Assembly: GCA_021298015.1 (NCBI GenBank)
Contig: JAJTGY010000040.1
Coordinates: 1 to 35,065 of the forward strand
Length of the DNA: 35,065 nucleotides
Direction: 5' to 3'
Source of the DNA: Flammeovirgaceae bacterium
Lineage (GTDB): Bacteria > Bacteroidota > Bacteroidia > Cytophagales > Cyclobacteriaceae
Positions 5,764 through 13,076 of this stretch are shown one piece after another (position 1 is the stretch's first letter; each line of letters opens with the position of its first letter). The notes under the pieces were generated by a model. The model did no database searches and had not been told where the DNA came from. It was given only the letters and a program-made list of their open reading frames with translations. The translations under genes were made by a program, and so were the position numbers.

Positions 5764-6722
5764 GCGGATTTCTTAAAGGTGGTGAGGCTCAGGTCGAGCA
5801 AATCGATCACTTCTTTGCCGGTGATCTTGCGGCCGTTGTTCTCCTGCCACTCTTTGATGTCGGCCGCGTACTGGGCCAGCATATCGAGGTCGGTTACATA
5901 CTGGGCCAGCACGTTTTGCGCACCCGTGTTGCTGATTTTCTCAAACTCGCACACGGCCACGATCTCGCCCTGTGTAAGGCGGCTGGCGGTTACTACCTGG
6001 TTGCCAAAAAAGCGCCTACGCAGCTGCGGAAATCCCGGACGCTTGGCTTCGGCCAGGCGGTCGAGCTTGTTGATAATGTCCATGCCGCAGATGATGAAGC
6101 CGGCCTGACCCTGCGCCCAGTCGCTGATGTCTTTCAGGATGGCATAGATGCCGGGCTTTACTACTTCCACTTCATCGATGATGATGAGGTAGCCGCGGTG
6201 GCGCAGCACCATGCTTTTAATGGTTTTGAGCTTGGCGTGGTTGCCGCGGATGAGCTGGTGCACGCCCATGGCCCCGAGAATTTCCTCCAGCAAATCTTTT
6301 GCACTCATGTTCTGCGTGCACTTCACGTACAGCACGTAGTCGTTCGTGGCTTTAAAGTGCTCCAGGGTGTGCGTCTTACCCATGCCCGTCCAGCCATCGA
6401 TAACCATACGAATGGCGTTTTTCTGCGACTTGCGGCAGGCGCGGGTAATGCGCTTGAAGTTTTCGATGAAGTCCCAGTGCAGGCGCTCGTCCAGCTTGTG
6501 GCCAATGGCTTCGGCTAGGCGGTGGAAGTAGCTGTCTTTGATCACAATAATGCGGTCGCCCGTGGTGATCTGGTAATTCCCGGCCTTAATGTGGCTGACG
6601 TAGCTCGGATTTACCCCGGCTTTTTCGGCCAGTTTGTTGCCGCTGCGGGCGGCATTGTTCTCGTCAATCCAGGCGTTGATCGCCTTGGTTACCGATTGCT
6701 TTTGTTCGAGTGTGAGTAGCAT
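5760..6722 (-). CDS. MuB-type transposition target-DNA activator ATPase
   Basis: MuB is an AAA+ ATPase that coats target DNA and delivers it to the transposase. This 320-residue protein starts with an HTH-like domain (about residues 1-60, NKLAEKAGVNPSYVSHIKAG) as MuB does. It then has Walker A GWTGMGKT (110-117) and Walker B YLIIIDEVE (178-186). An arginine-rich segment FPQLRRRFFG follows the sensor region. It lies 24 bp downstream of the transposase gene, as B follows A in Mu, and its stop overlaps the next gene by 4 bp. The family call is firm. Confidence 0.88.
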   Translation of the reverse strand: MLLTLEQKQSVTKAINAWIDENNAARSGNKLAEKAGVNPSYVSHIKAGNYQITTGDRIIVIKDSYFHRLAEAIGHKLDERLHWDFIENFKRITRACRKSQKNAIRMVIDGWTGMGKTHTLEHFKATNDYVLYVKCTQNMSAKDLLEEILGAMGVHQLIRGNHAKLKTIKSMVLRHRGYLIIIDEVEVVKPGIYAILKDISDWAQGQAGFIICGMDIINKLDRLAEAKRPGFPQLRRRFFGNQVVTASRLTQGEIVAVCEFEKISNTGAQNVLAQYVTDLDMLAQYAADIKEWQENNGRKITGKEVIDLLDLSLTTFKKSA

Positions 6723-6746
6723 AGATTGATTTGTTTTGGTGAATGA

Positions 6747-8936
6747 TTAGTCAAGTGGTAATGGCTTGTCGTAGTTGCTGAGGCGGTCACCGGTGGATTG
6801 TTCGGTGGTTCGCTCGTTTGATTGATCGATCCGGTAGTTGTCGCCCTGGATAATCTGGTTGAGCAGTTCGGCCTCGGTGTTCTGCAGCACGTCTTTGTCG
6901 AAGGCATTGGCGGTGATCACCTCGGTGTAGGTGCCGTTGCGTTTAGTGGCTTCAATTACTTCGGCAAAGCGGCCGCGGGTGATTTCGCGCTGCTTGCGCT
7001 TTTCGTCTAGGTGGGCTCGCAGCTGTGCGCCTTCCCCGGGCCGGTAGTCGGCAACTGACATGGCGAATTGCTGCTTAGGCAGTGCGGCCACGTGCACGCC
7101 TTGCCAGCATAGAGGTTCGCCTTGCAGGTAGAGCAGCAGCTTATCTGGCTGAGGGCCGCTCCAGCGCTCCGGGTTTGGTTCGTAGCGAACTGAAAAGCGC
7201 TGGCCAATGAACTGATCGCGGAACTCAGCCTGCTCGATGTCGTAGCTGCAGGGCCGGCCTTGGATCGTGATTTCGATGCCGCGGTTGGTGAATTCATACG
7301 TGTTGGGGATAAAGGTGTTAACCAGGTGAGGCTTGCCCTCCAGCATGGTGCGCACTTTCTTGTGCTCACCCGGCAATTGCCAGAAGGCGGCAATGTCAAT
7401 GGCTTCCGTAAAGGGGCGCTGGCGCTCGCGGGTGGCTTCAATGCTCTTGCGGTGCACGGCCAGCGGTGATTGATTGCCCAAAAACTTGCGGGGCATGTTG
7501 TTCCAGATGGTGAGGTCCTCAATGGCTTGCTTTATGGCGGCTTCGGCAGCGGGCAACTCGTGGCTTTTTACCATGCGCGCGAGGGCCTCGCGGTTGGGCC
7601 GGTTGTTGAGGCTGATGGCAAACGGGTTGTGCGTAAAACCCGGGCGAAACTTCTGCACATCCTGGTTGAAGAGGTGGAAGAAGTTCTCCACGATTTTGGC
7701 CCGGGCGTTGCCGGCCTGGGCAGCAAAAGCCGTTACGGAAATTTTGTGAATGGCCTCTTGCGCACGGTAGCTTTGAATGGCGCTGCTGTTATCGTACAGA
7801 ATCTGGTACGGCATGTAGCCACTGACCATGCACGCGCTGCGAAGGGCACCGAGTACGGCATCGGTGTTTTCCTTTTCGCTTAGCCAGAACCCGATCACGC
7901 ACCAGCTGTGCGCATCGAGTATGGGGAAGATGTTGAACCGGAAGTAGCGGCCGTGGTCGCCATGCTGGAAGTAGCGGTGGCTGGGTGTGCCGTCAATAAC
8001 CCACAGCGCGTTGGCAAAGCTGGGGCGGCTGCGCTGCGTTACCGGCTCGTACACGTTGCGGTACTGCTGCAGGCCGTGCCGCGCTTCGAACCACATAGCC
8101 TTGATGGCCGGTTTGTAGAGAAACTGGCGCACCGTGCTCTCTTCCACCAGCGCACTGTCTGTCCAGAAGCCGGCTTTTATCATTTGCTCGGCTTTGCGCA
8201 GGTAGATGTTATGGACTTGCACTGTGTTAGGCTTGGCGTTGGCATCGCTGTAGAGCTGAATAAGCAGTTGTTCCTGTTCTTCTTCCAGCTTGCTGGCGTT
8301 CTTGTTGTTTACCCGGTTGTTGATCAGTGTGGCATAGGCTTGGGTGGCGGTTAACTTGCCTTTCAGTACTTGTTGAAAGGGCTTTAAACGCTTGCGTAAC
8401 CCGGCCACCGTGGTGCACTTAAAAGCCGGCCATTTGCGCTCGTCTGCCAGGGTTTTGAGGATCGGTACCATGGCTTCGTACAGGCGCTCTTTGTTATCGT
8501 AGCCGAGCTTGCGCGCTTCCGTGTTTTTAATGGATGCGATGTGGCGGAGCAGGTGTACTTGTTCGGCCTTCGATTTTGCCGCGTGCTCGCGCGTGCACGT
8601 GCGCGAGTTTTTGATGTGCTCGCTGGCCAGGTAGTAGTTGTATGCGGCTTCGTCCAGCCCGGTGAGGCGCAGCAGTTCATCCTGCTTGCACTGTTTCAAC
8701 AGATCCTCGTGGGTGGGCAGTTTCTTTTCGCTGCGTGTGGCTTCGGGTATGCCGGTGTAGGGTATCAGCTTTACTTCCTTGCGCGAGGGCTGGTGAAAGT
8801 CGTGGGCATAGGTGCAGGGGTAGGCTCCCGTGCTGGTCTGCTTATCGACAAACGACTGCGAAAAGCCGTGTGTGATCAGGTCCTTTACCGAGAGGTGCAC
8901 TATGTTGTAAATCACTACCATCGGCCAATGGGGCAT
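6747..8936 (-). CDS. MuA-type DDE transposase
   Basis: This 729-residue protein catalyses prophage integration and replicative transposition. The catalytic core shows the D,D-35-E triad: D315 in LWVIDGTPSH, D382 in ILYDNSSA and E417 in ARAKIVENFF, with exactly 34 residues between the last two. About 300 residues before the core should hold end-binding and HTH subdomains. A Mu-type C-terminal beta-barrel region follows (GRPCSYDIEQAEF and QRFSVRYEP). The start is either ATG 8936, overlapping the upstream gene by 22 bp, or ATG 8921, which gives 724 residues and a 7-bp overlap. The length is near that of MuA (663 aa) and related phage transposases. Confidence 0.92.
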   Translation of the reverse strand: MPHWPMVVIYNIVHLSVKDLITHGFSQSFVDKQTSTGAYPCTYAHDFHQPSRKEVKLIPYTGIPEATRSEKKLPTHEDLLKQCKQDELLRLTGLDEAAYNYYLASEHIKNSRTCTREHAAKSKAEQVHLLRHIASIKNTEARKLGYDNKERLYEAMVPILKTLADERKWPAFKCTTVAGLRKRLKPFQQVLKGKLTATQAYATLINNRVNNKNASKLEEEQEQLLIQLYSDANAKPNTVQVHNIYLRKAEQMIKAGFWTDSALVEESTVRQFLYKPAIKAMWFEARHGLQQYRNVYEPVTQRSRPSFANALWVIDGTPSHRYFQHGDHGRYFRFNIFPILDAHSWCVIGFWLSEKENTDAVLGALRSACMVSGYMPYQILYDNSSAIQSYRAQEAIHKISVTAFAAQAGNARAKIVENFFHLFNQDVQKFRPGFTHNPFAISLNNRPNREALARMVKSHELPAAEAAIKQAIEDLTIWNNMPRKFLGNQSPLAVHRKSIEATRERQRPFTEAIDIAAFWQLPGEHKKVRTMLEGKPHLVNTFIPNTYEFTNRGIEITIQGRPCSYDIEQAEFRDQFIGQRFSVRYEPNPERWSGPQPDKLLLYLQGEPLCWQGVHVAALPKQQFAMSVADYRPGEGAQLRAHLDEKRKQREITRGRFAEVIEATKRNGTYTEVITANAFDKDVLQNTEAELLNQIIQGDNYRIDQSNERTTEQSTGDRLSNYDKPLPLD

Positions 8937-9172
8937 TTCGCTGCAATCACTTTCGTCTTGGCTAGCATATCGCAGCCGCAGCTGTTGCAGTATTGGTTGT
9001 TGCGCAAGCCGGGGCCGGTTTGGCTTGGGTTATCGGGCCGGGGATCTGTGTGGCAGGTGGTGCACTGGTTAAAGCGCTGGTCGCTCAGCGCTTTGAGGTC
9101 GGCCGGCAGCAGGCCCAGCTTGTCGAGCACTTTGTTGCCGTGTCCTTCTATGATCTGGCCTATCGGTATCAT
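8915..9172 (-). CDS. Small Cys-rich zinc-binding-like protein between the HTH gene and transposase
   Basis: The 85-residue product has two CxxC-type motifs, QCTTCHTDP and CNSCGC, about 20 residues apart, with one further Cys, consistent with a zinc ribbon. The N-terminus (MIPIGQIIEGHGNKVLDKLG) is not a signal sequence, so it is probably cytoplasmic. The start ATG 9172 overlaps the HTH gene's stop by 4 bp and its end overlaps the transposase start. It therefore forms the second gene of the early operon. CxxCH also resembles a c-type haem site, but without a signal peptide that is unlikely. Function unknown. Confidence 0.65.
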   Translation of the reverse strand: MIPIGQIIEGHGNKVLDKLGLLPADLKALSDQRFNQCTTCHTDPRPDNPSQTGPGLRNNQYCNSCGCDMLAKTKVIAAKCPIGRW

Positions 9173-9396
9173 GCGGCTATCAGTTTTCTTGATCGCGTGC
9201 GCCTGCGCTCTTCGCGTTCGGCCAGTCGTTCACGTTGTTCCAGCATGTCGCTGAACGTGCGCTGAATGTTGTGGTGGTCAATGCGCTCTTCGGCTACTAC
9301 CATGCGCACCAGGCTGGGGCTCACGCTGACTAACTGCGCTACGCGCGAGTAATCGCCTTTTTCAGCCTGTTTTTGGATTTCTGAGAAACTTTTCAC
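9169..9396 (-). CDS. Small HTH protein in the Ner position, first gene of the early operon
   Basis: The 75-residue protein has an HTH-like segment (GDYSRVAQLVSVSPSLVRMVV, residues about 14-34, with the second helix SPSLVRMVV). A charged helical tail follows (EQRERLAEREERRRTRSR). The start codon is GTG at 9396, preceded on the - strand by AAAGG. It is divergent from the repressor gene and lies next to the 20-bp palindromic operator. In Mu this place is occupied by ner, a Cro-like repressor that lowers early transcription. That role is inferred from position; the fold assignment is by eye. Confidence 0.68.
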   Translation of the reverse strand: MKSFSEIQKQAEKGDYSRVAQLVSVSPSLVRMVVAEERIDHHNIQRTFSDMLEQRERLAEREERRRTRSRKLIAA

Positions 9397-9402
9397 TAAC
9401 CT

Positions 9403-9422
9403 TTGTGCTGATTATGGCACAA
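9403..9422. promoter_or_regulatory. Operator between divergent repressor and early operon
   Basis: A perfect palindrome TTGTGC-N8-GCACAA occupies 9403-9422, and a further half-site like TGTGCAA lies at 9445-9451. The palindrome overlaps a - strand -7-like element (TATCATTG, plus coordinates 9420-9427, one mismatch to TAnnTTTG) for the early genes. It also overlaps a + strand -7-like element (AACCTTTG, 9398-9405) for the repressor. Binding here could switch both promoters, as expected for a lysogeny switch. Confidence 0.6.
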
Positions 9423-9455
9423 TGATACGCTATAACGGACATTCTGTGCAAGATA

Positions 9456-9791
9456 ATGGACAAGTTTTTTCATATAAATCTTCGGTATTTAAGACAGCAG
9501 AAGGGCTTGTCTCAGGATGATCTATGCAGTGAAATAGGGTGTTCGAAGAGTGCTTTGAGCCAGTACGAGCGGGGTGAGTCAGAACCCACCCTGCACGTCA
9601 TCGACAATATTGTCCGTTATTTTGGAGTCGATTTCGACAGTATAACGCACACAGACATTCAGCGCCATGGCATGAATGTGGTGTCCGAGCCAGCCGCTCA
9701 GTATCAAACTGAGCTCACCAGGCTAAAAATTGAGAACCAGGCTTTGAAAGATGCACTTCGGGAAATCGGAAAGGGGATGCAAAACAAATAA
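9456..9791 (+). CDS. XRE-family repressor (prophage immunity regulator, Mu c-position)
   Basis: The 111-residue protein has an N-terminal HTH_3 domain at about residues 8-62: LRYLRQQKGLSQDDLCSEIG, SKSALSQYERGESEP, then IDNIVRYFGVDFDSI. The C-terminal 30 residues form a coiled coil (LTRLKIENQALKDALREIG) that would support dimerisation. It faces the terminus and is divergent from the early operon, exactly the place of the c repressor in Mu. Start ATG 9456. It likely binds the operator at 9403-9422. It has no peptidase domain, so LexA-type self-cleavage is unlikely. Confidence 0.82.
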   Translation: MDKFFHINLRYLRQQKGLSQDDLCSEIGCSKSALSQYERGESEPTLHVIDNIVRYFGVDFDSITHTDIQRHGMNVVSEPAAQYQTELTRLKIENQALKDALREIGKGMQNK

Positions 9792-9808
9792 TCAGCTAGA
9801 ATGCAATA

Positions 9809-9904
9809 GGGGGAAGGTAACTAAGGGAAGGTAGGGGGAAGGTTTTTATCTGGGGTAAGGTAAATGGGTAAGAAAGGGGGTAAGGTTTGTGTGGGTAAGG
9901 GGCT
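9809..9904 (+). repeat. G-rich degenerate repeat array (GGGG[AT]AAGGT) near the prophage terminus
   Basis: About seven copies of a short G-rich unit occur in 95 bp after the repressor stop. Examples are GGGGGAAGGT, AGGGAAGGT, GGGGGAAGGT, GGGGTAAGGT, GGGTAAG, GGGGGTAAGGT and GGGTAAGG. The units are unevenly spaced (about 14 to 19 bp apart). No open frame of note crosses it. Transposase- or enhancer-binding and G-quadruplex formation are possibilities. It falls where Mu-type end or enhancer sites would be. Confidence 0.5.
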
Positions 9905-9954
9905 TTTATTGGGTGTTTAAAGTGGGTTAACAGATGGCCAACAGAACGTGCTCG

Positions 9955-10164
9955 GCAAAATTTTGGAGTTTTGGTTTTGCGGTGTAGCCGGCCGGCAAAC
10001 TGGCTGAAATCCGCAAAATTTAAGGTTTTAACCAGTTTTTAGGCGGTTGCTGCCAAAATTATAGTTGATACTTTTAGATTCATCCCCCCTACAAGGCGCT
10101 AAACGAAAGAGTGATTTCAATAGGTAAAAGCCATGAAGTCTACGAAGGAAACCGGAAACCGACA
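9955..10164. other. Prophage terminus with repeated motifs (att end)
   Basis: The terminal 210 bp carry the unit SCAAAATT (S = G or C) three times, near 9956, 10013 and 10053. The last bases include GGAAACC in tandem, followed by GACA ending at 10164. The - strand therefore starts TGTCGGTTTCCGG, giving the TG that Mu-family transposons use. No gene was found in 9792-10139; together with the G-rich array this is the end-binding region. Host sequence begins at 10165 (TAGAA, the predicted 5-bp target duplication). Confidence 0.6.
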
Positions 10165-10556
10165 TAGAATAACTCACGCATGGGATAGCCAAGCAGAAAC
10201 CCGAAGCAGAAGTGAACAATCCGGTCGTAGTGGTTACGCGATGTGTTAAATGTTTCCATGAGCCAAAACCCGAAGGGGTTTTCAGAATAGGTGTACTTCG
10301 AACCGTATACATGCAGACACAGATACACAAAGATGAAGGTATACGTCAGATCGCTGAATGTCATTTTACGGTAAGAAATGGTCAGGGCCGCGAGAAAAAT
10401 AATGACCAGCGTATTTTCGAGCAGCCAGTTTTTGAGGTCCGTAGTGCCAATGAGCGTACTCATCCCAAAGGCAAAGAATACAACGCAGAACGTAAGCAAG
10501 ACCGGGTTGCGAAAGAACGTAGTGCGGTAGGTTGAAATAGCGATCGAGTATTTCAT
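10165..10556 (-). pseudogene. yjdF: yjdF (DUF2238) membrane protein gene truncated by the prophage
   Basis: The frame opens with ATG 10556 and matches the DUF2238 family: hydrophobic N-terminal helices, then TFIFVYLCLHVYGSKYTYSE, FGFWLMETF and the signature RNHYDRIVHFCFGFLLGYP followed by MRELFY. It then runs out of similarity and stops at 10140, about 60-70 residues short of the usual 200. The last family-like residue is coded next to the presumed prophage end at 10164. Family members are inner-membrane proteins of unknown role. It lies 11 bp downstream of a histidine kinase gene and was probably its operon partner. The missing 3' part should lie beyond the other prophage end. Confidence 0.85.
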
Positions 10557-10567
10557 GTTGTATGCGT

Positions 10568-12103
10568 TTACTGCCGGAGTTCGCGTGATGGCTGGGCGGG
10601 TTCATTATTCGCCCGCATCCACACCGAAAAAAGAGTGCCTTGATTCAGTTCGCTTTGTACGTCCACTCGTCCACCGAGTGCTTCAGCTTGAAGTTTCACC
10701 AGAAATAGCCCAAGTCCTTTTCCTTCGGTATGGGTATGGAAGCGCTTATACAATCCGAACAACTTCTCGCGAAACCGCGCCACATCAAGGCCGAGGCCGT
10801 TATCCTGGACATTGATTCGTGCAAAATCGCCCTCCCGGCTGGTCGTCACCCGTATCACCGGTTGACGGTCAAGTGTCCGGTATTTGATAGCGTTGCTGAT
10901 GAGGTTGTACAAAATGCTGTTCACCATGGCTTTCACGGAGTAAATCTCCGGGCACTCATCGAAATGGGTTTCTACCCGGACATCGTTATCCGATATTTCA
11001 TTTCGTAATAGCGTCAGCACATGTTCAAGTTCCTGTTGAAACTGGACGTGGTGTTTTACCGCTGAAATCTTGTTGCGGATGTCAATGATAGTGCTCAGAT
11101 CCTTAATGGTCGTATCCAGCGAGTTGACGCTTTTTTTGAGAAAATCCAGCGCAGCCAGATTTTCGCCATTCAAATCATTCCGGTCGATCAGGTTCAGCAG
11201 GCCGATGAGGCTGGCTACGGGTCCGCGCAGGTTGTGCGATACGGTGTACGAAAACTGGAGCAGGTCGTTATTGTGTTGAATCAGTTCCTCGTTCGTCTCA
11301 ATCAGTTGGGTGTTTTTGTCCACCAATTCCCGGTTGAGCAACAGGTTTTCCCTCGCCAGCAGTTGGCGCTGATTTTCGATGACAGCGTTGGCTTCCATCA
11401 ACTCCGTTTGGTGCCGGGCCAGCGCCTGTGTTTTTTCGCTGAGCGATTCATTCACCCGATGAAGGTTGCTGATCAGGTAATGGTTTTTCGCTTCAAAGCT
11501 CTCGAAACTGTATTTTAAAAAGAATGTGCAGCCCACCAGAATGACAAAGGCAAATCCCATAATGAAGTTAATGAAGTAGTAGTTGGGTGATTCTTCGAAA
11601 AAAGTGAAATACCCAACACCAAAAAACTCATGTATAGGGTCATACATCAATAGCAGCAAAAGATCGAAAACAAGACACCCGACCAGCGGTACTCGTTCGC
11701 TCAGCTGAAAAAGAACAAATGGAAAAATGACGGATGCTAGCAGCGTTAACCGGAATTCAAAAAACTGAAAGGTTTCAATAACTCCGGGTACATCCAGTTT
11801 GTCAAAAACCGAAACTACCACGGAAGCGAGTGAAATCGTTACACAAAGAAAAACGCGGGCGACATCATGCAGGCCTACCGCATTGAACGCAAGCGGAATC
11901 AGGACGATAAGTGCTACCGCTAGCGGTAAAACGGTAGAGGTGATGATTCCGAAAATGGAGATAGCGGCTAAATCGAGCGCCAGGATGAACAGAAATACCA
12001 GCAGGCTGGCCCGGTTCGTCAGAATGATGTTGCGATTAAGGCTCCAACTTTCAAACGAGTTGACACCAATTTGACTGACGAACGTCCAGAGCCTGGATAA
12101 CAT
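10568..12103 (-). CDS. Membrane-bound sensor histidine kinase
   Basis: The 511-residue protein begins with about six membrane helices (residues about 30-200) and no large outer domain. A coiled coil follows (215-285, AVIENQRQLLARENLLLN). The kinase core has the H-box SHNLRGP with H290, the N-box LYNLISNAIKYR (N404), the G1 box QDNGLGLD (433-440) and a G2-like GKGLGLFLVKLQAEALGG. It has no receiver domain, and no response regulator gene is visible nearby. The signal is unknown. It is transcribed together with the truncated yjdF, separated by 11 bp. Bacteroidota often have such orphan kinases with multi-helix sensors. Confidence 0.9.
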   Translation of the reverse strand: MLSRLWTFVSQIGVNSFESWSLNRNIILTNRASLLVFLFILALDLAAISIFGIITSTVLPLAVALIVLIPLAFNAVGLHDVARVFLCVTISLASVVVSVFDKLDVPGVIETFQFFEFRLTLLASVIFPFVLFQLSERVPLVGCLVFDLLLLLMYDPIHEFFGVGYFTFFEESPNYYFINFIMGFAFVILVGCTFFLKYSFESFEAKNHYLISNLHRVNESLSEKTQALARHQTELMEANAVIENQRQLLARENLLLNRELVDKNTQLIETNEELIQHNNDLLQFSYTVSHNLRGPVASLIGLLNLIDRNDLNGENLAALDFLKKSVNSLDTTIKDLSTIIDIRNKISAVKHHVQFQQELEHVLTLLRNEISDNDVRVETHFDECPEIYSVKAMVNSILYNLISNAIKYRTLDRQPVIRVTTSREGDFARINVQDNGLGLDVARFREKLFGLYKRFHTHTEGKGLGLFLVKLQAEALGGRVDVQSELNQGTLFSVWMRANNEPAQPSRELRQ

Positions 12104-12138
12104 CGGTTTTTTTTTCGGCCCTTGAAGATGGTAAAACT

Positions 12139-13026
12139 TTACGAAAACCGCTCGGCCACCACTAAATTTTTGCTGCCGGGTTTGTATTGGTAAAACCCGA
12201 AGCCGGATTTTACCCCTTTATGGCCAGCGGTCACCATGTTGACCAGAAGCGGGCACGGGGCGTATTTGGGATTGCCGAATCCATCGTGCAGAACATTCAG
12301 AATGGAGAGGCAGACATCGAGCCCGATGAAATCGGCCAGTTGCAGGGGACCCATGGGATGAGCCATGCCGAGCTTCATTACGGTGTCAATTTCCTGAACA
12401 CCGGCAACGCCTTCGTAAAGTGCGTGGATGGCTTCATTGATCATCGGCATGAGAATCCGGTTTGCCACAAAACCGGGGTAGTCGTTCACTTCCACAGGAG
12501 TCTTTCCCAGCGTGCGCGATAGCTCCATTATTTTCTCGGTAACCGAATCGGAGGTGTTGTAGCCGCGAATGACTTCCACCAGCTTCATCACCGGCACCGG
12601 GTTCATGAAGTGCATGCCGATTACCAGATCCGGGCTTTTGGTAACCGAGGCGATTTTGGTAATCGAAATGGAAGAGGTGTTGGAGGCGAGTATGGTGCCC
12701 GGAGCGGTACATTCATCCAATTCCCGAAAAATTTTCAGCTTCAGATCGATATTCTCGGTCGCGGCCTCGACCACCAGCTCGGCATTCTTCACGCCCTCTT
12801 TCATGAACGTGGTGGTGCTGATGCGTTGAATGGACGCTTTCTTTGTTTCAGGTGAAATGACACCCTTTTCGACCTGGCGGTCCAGGTTTTTTTCAATGGT
12901 AGCCAATGCCTTTTTTAGTGCTTCTTCGGAGATGTCAATCAACGATACGGCAAGGCCGTGTTGAGCAAATACGTGTGCGATGCCATTGCCCATGGTGCCC
13001 GACCCGATTACGGCAACATTTTTCAT
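12139..13026 (-). CDS. 3-hydroxybutyryl-CoA dehydrogenase
   Basis: This NAD(P)-dependent enzyme interconverts acetoacetyl-CoA and 3-hydroxybutyryl-CoA in fatty-acid and butanoate metabolism. The 295-residue protein starts with the Rossmann fingerprint VAVIGSGTMGNGIA. It has the NTSS motif and the catalytic His in GMHFMNPVPVMKLVEV, with the Glu of LVEV forming the usual His-Glu pair. The C-terminal 3HCDH domain follows (DYPGFVANRILMPMINEA and GLGXP-like GMAHPMGPLQLADFIGLD). The start was moved to ATG 13026, because it removes an upstream TTG and sits a suitable distance downstream of a -7 element. It is divergent from the gene at 13066. Confidence 0.93.
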   Translation of the reverse strand: MKNVAVIGSGTMGNGIAHVFAQHGLAVSLIDISEEALKKALATIEKNLDRQVEKGVISPETKKASIQRISTTTFMKEGVKNAELVVEAATENIDLKLKIFRELDECTAPGTILASNTSSISITKIASVTKSPDLVIGMHFMNPVPVMKLVEVIRGYNTSDSVTEKIMELSRTLGKTPVEVNDYPGFVANRILMPMINEAIHALYEGVAGVQEIDTVMKLGMAHPMGPLQLADFIGLDVCLSILNVLHDGFGNPKYAPCPLLVNMVTAGHKGVKSGFGFYQYKPGSKNLVVAERFS

Positions 13027-13046
13027 AGGATACAATTAACTTGCGG

Positions 13047-13076
13047 CAAAGATAGAACGACTTAAATGGAGTCAAA
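13047..13076 (-). promoter_or_regulatory. Bacteroidota-type promoter for the 3-hydroxybutyryl-CoA dehydrogenase gene
   Basis: On the - strand, TATCTTTG (plus 13047-13054) matches the -7 element TAnnTTTG. TTTG (plus 13073-13076) lies 18 bp upstream, close to the -33 spacing. Transcription would start near 13042, leaving a leader of about 15 nt. The -33 part overlaps the first codons of the divergent gene at 13066. Confidence 0.6.

Larger units (their letters stand above)
1..10164 (-). mobile_element. Mu-like transposable prophage, repressor/transposase end (continues off the left edge)
   Basis: The gene order reproduces the left end of phage Mu in reverse orientation: terminus, repressor transcribed toward the terminus, divergent operator, small HTH gene in the ner position, MuA-type transposase, MuB-type ATPase, small early genes, and Gam. 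Nearly all genes are on the - strand and many overlap by 4 bp, as in a single early operon. The right boundary is placed at 10164, where a host DUF2238 (yjdF) frame loses family similarity and a CA (TG on the - strand) dinucleotide occurs, as at Mu-family termini. Structural genes and the other terminus are not in the window, so completeness and activity cannot be judged. Confidence 0.88.

Noticed and set aside
8990-9110. CxxCH in the 8915-9172 protein as a c-type cytochrome haem site
   Set aside because: The protein has no signal peptide or other cytochrome features; a zinc-type Cys cluster in an early phage gene is simpler.
9809-9904. G-rich repeats as a CRISPR array
   Set aside because: The units are short and the spacing irregular, with no spacer-length conservation and no cas genes nearby.
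9955-9980. GCAAAA/TTTTGC inverted repeat as a repressor terminator
   Set aside because: The arms are short and A/T-rich with a 14-nt loop and no T-run; it is better explained as part of the terminal repeat set.
10028-10330. 100-residue - strand frame across the prophage end
   Set aside because: It overlaps the yjdF remnant in another frame and spans the junction, and has no start signal or family match.
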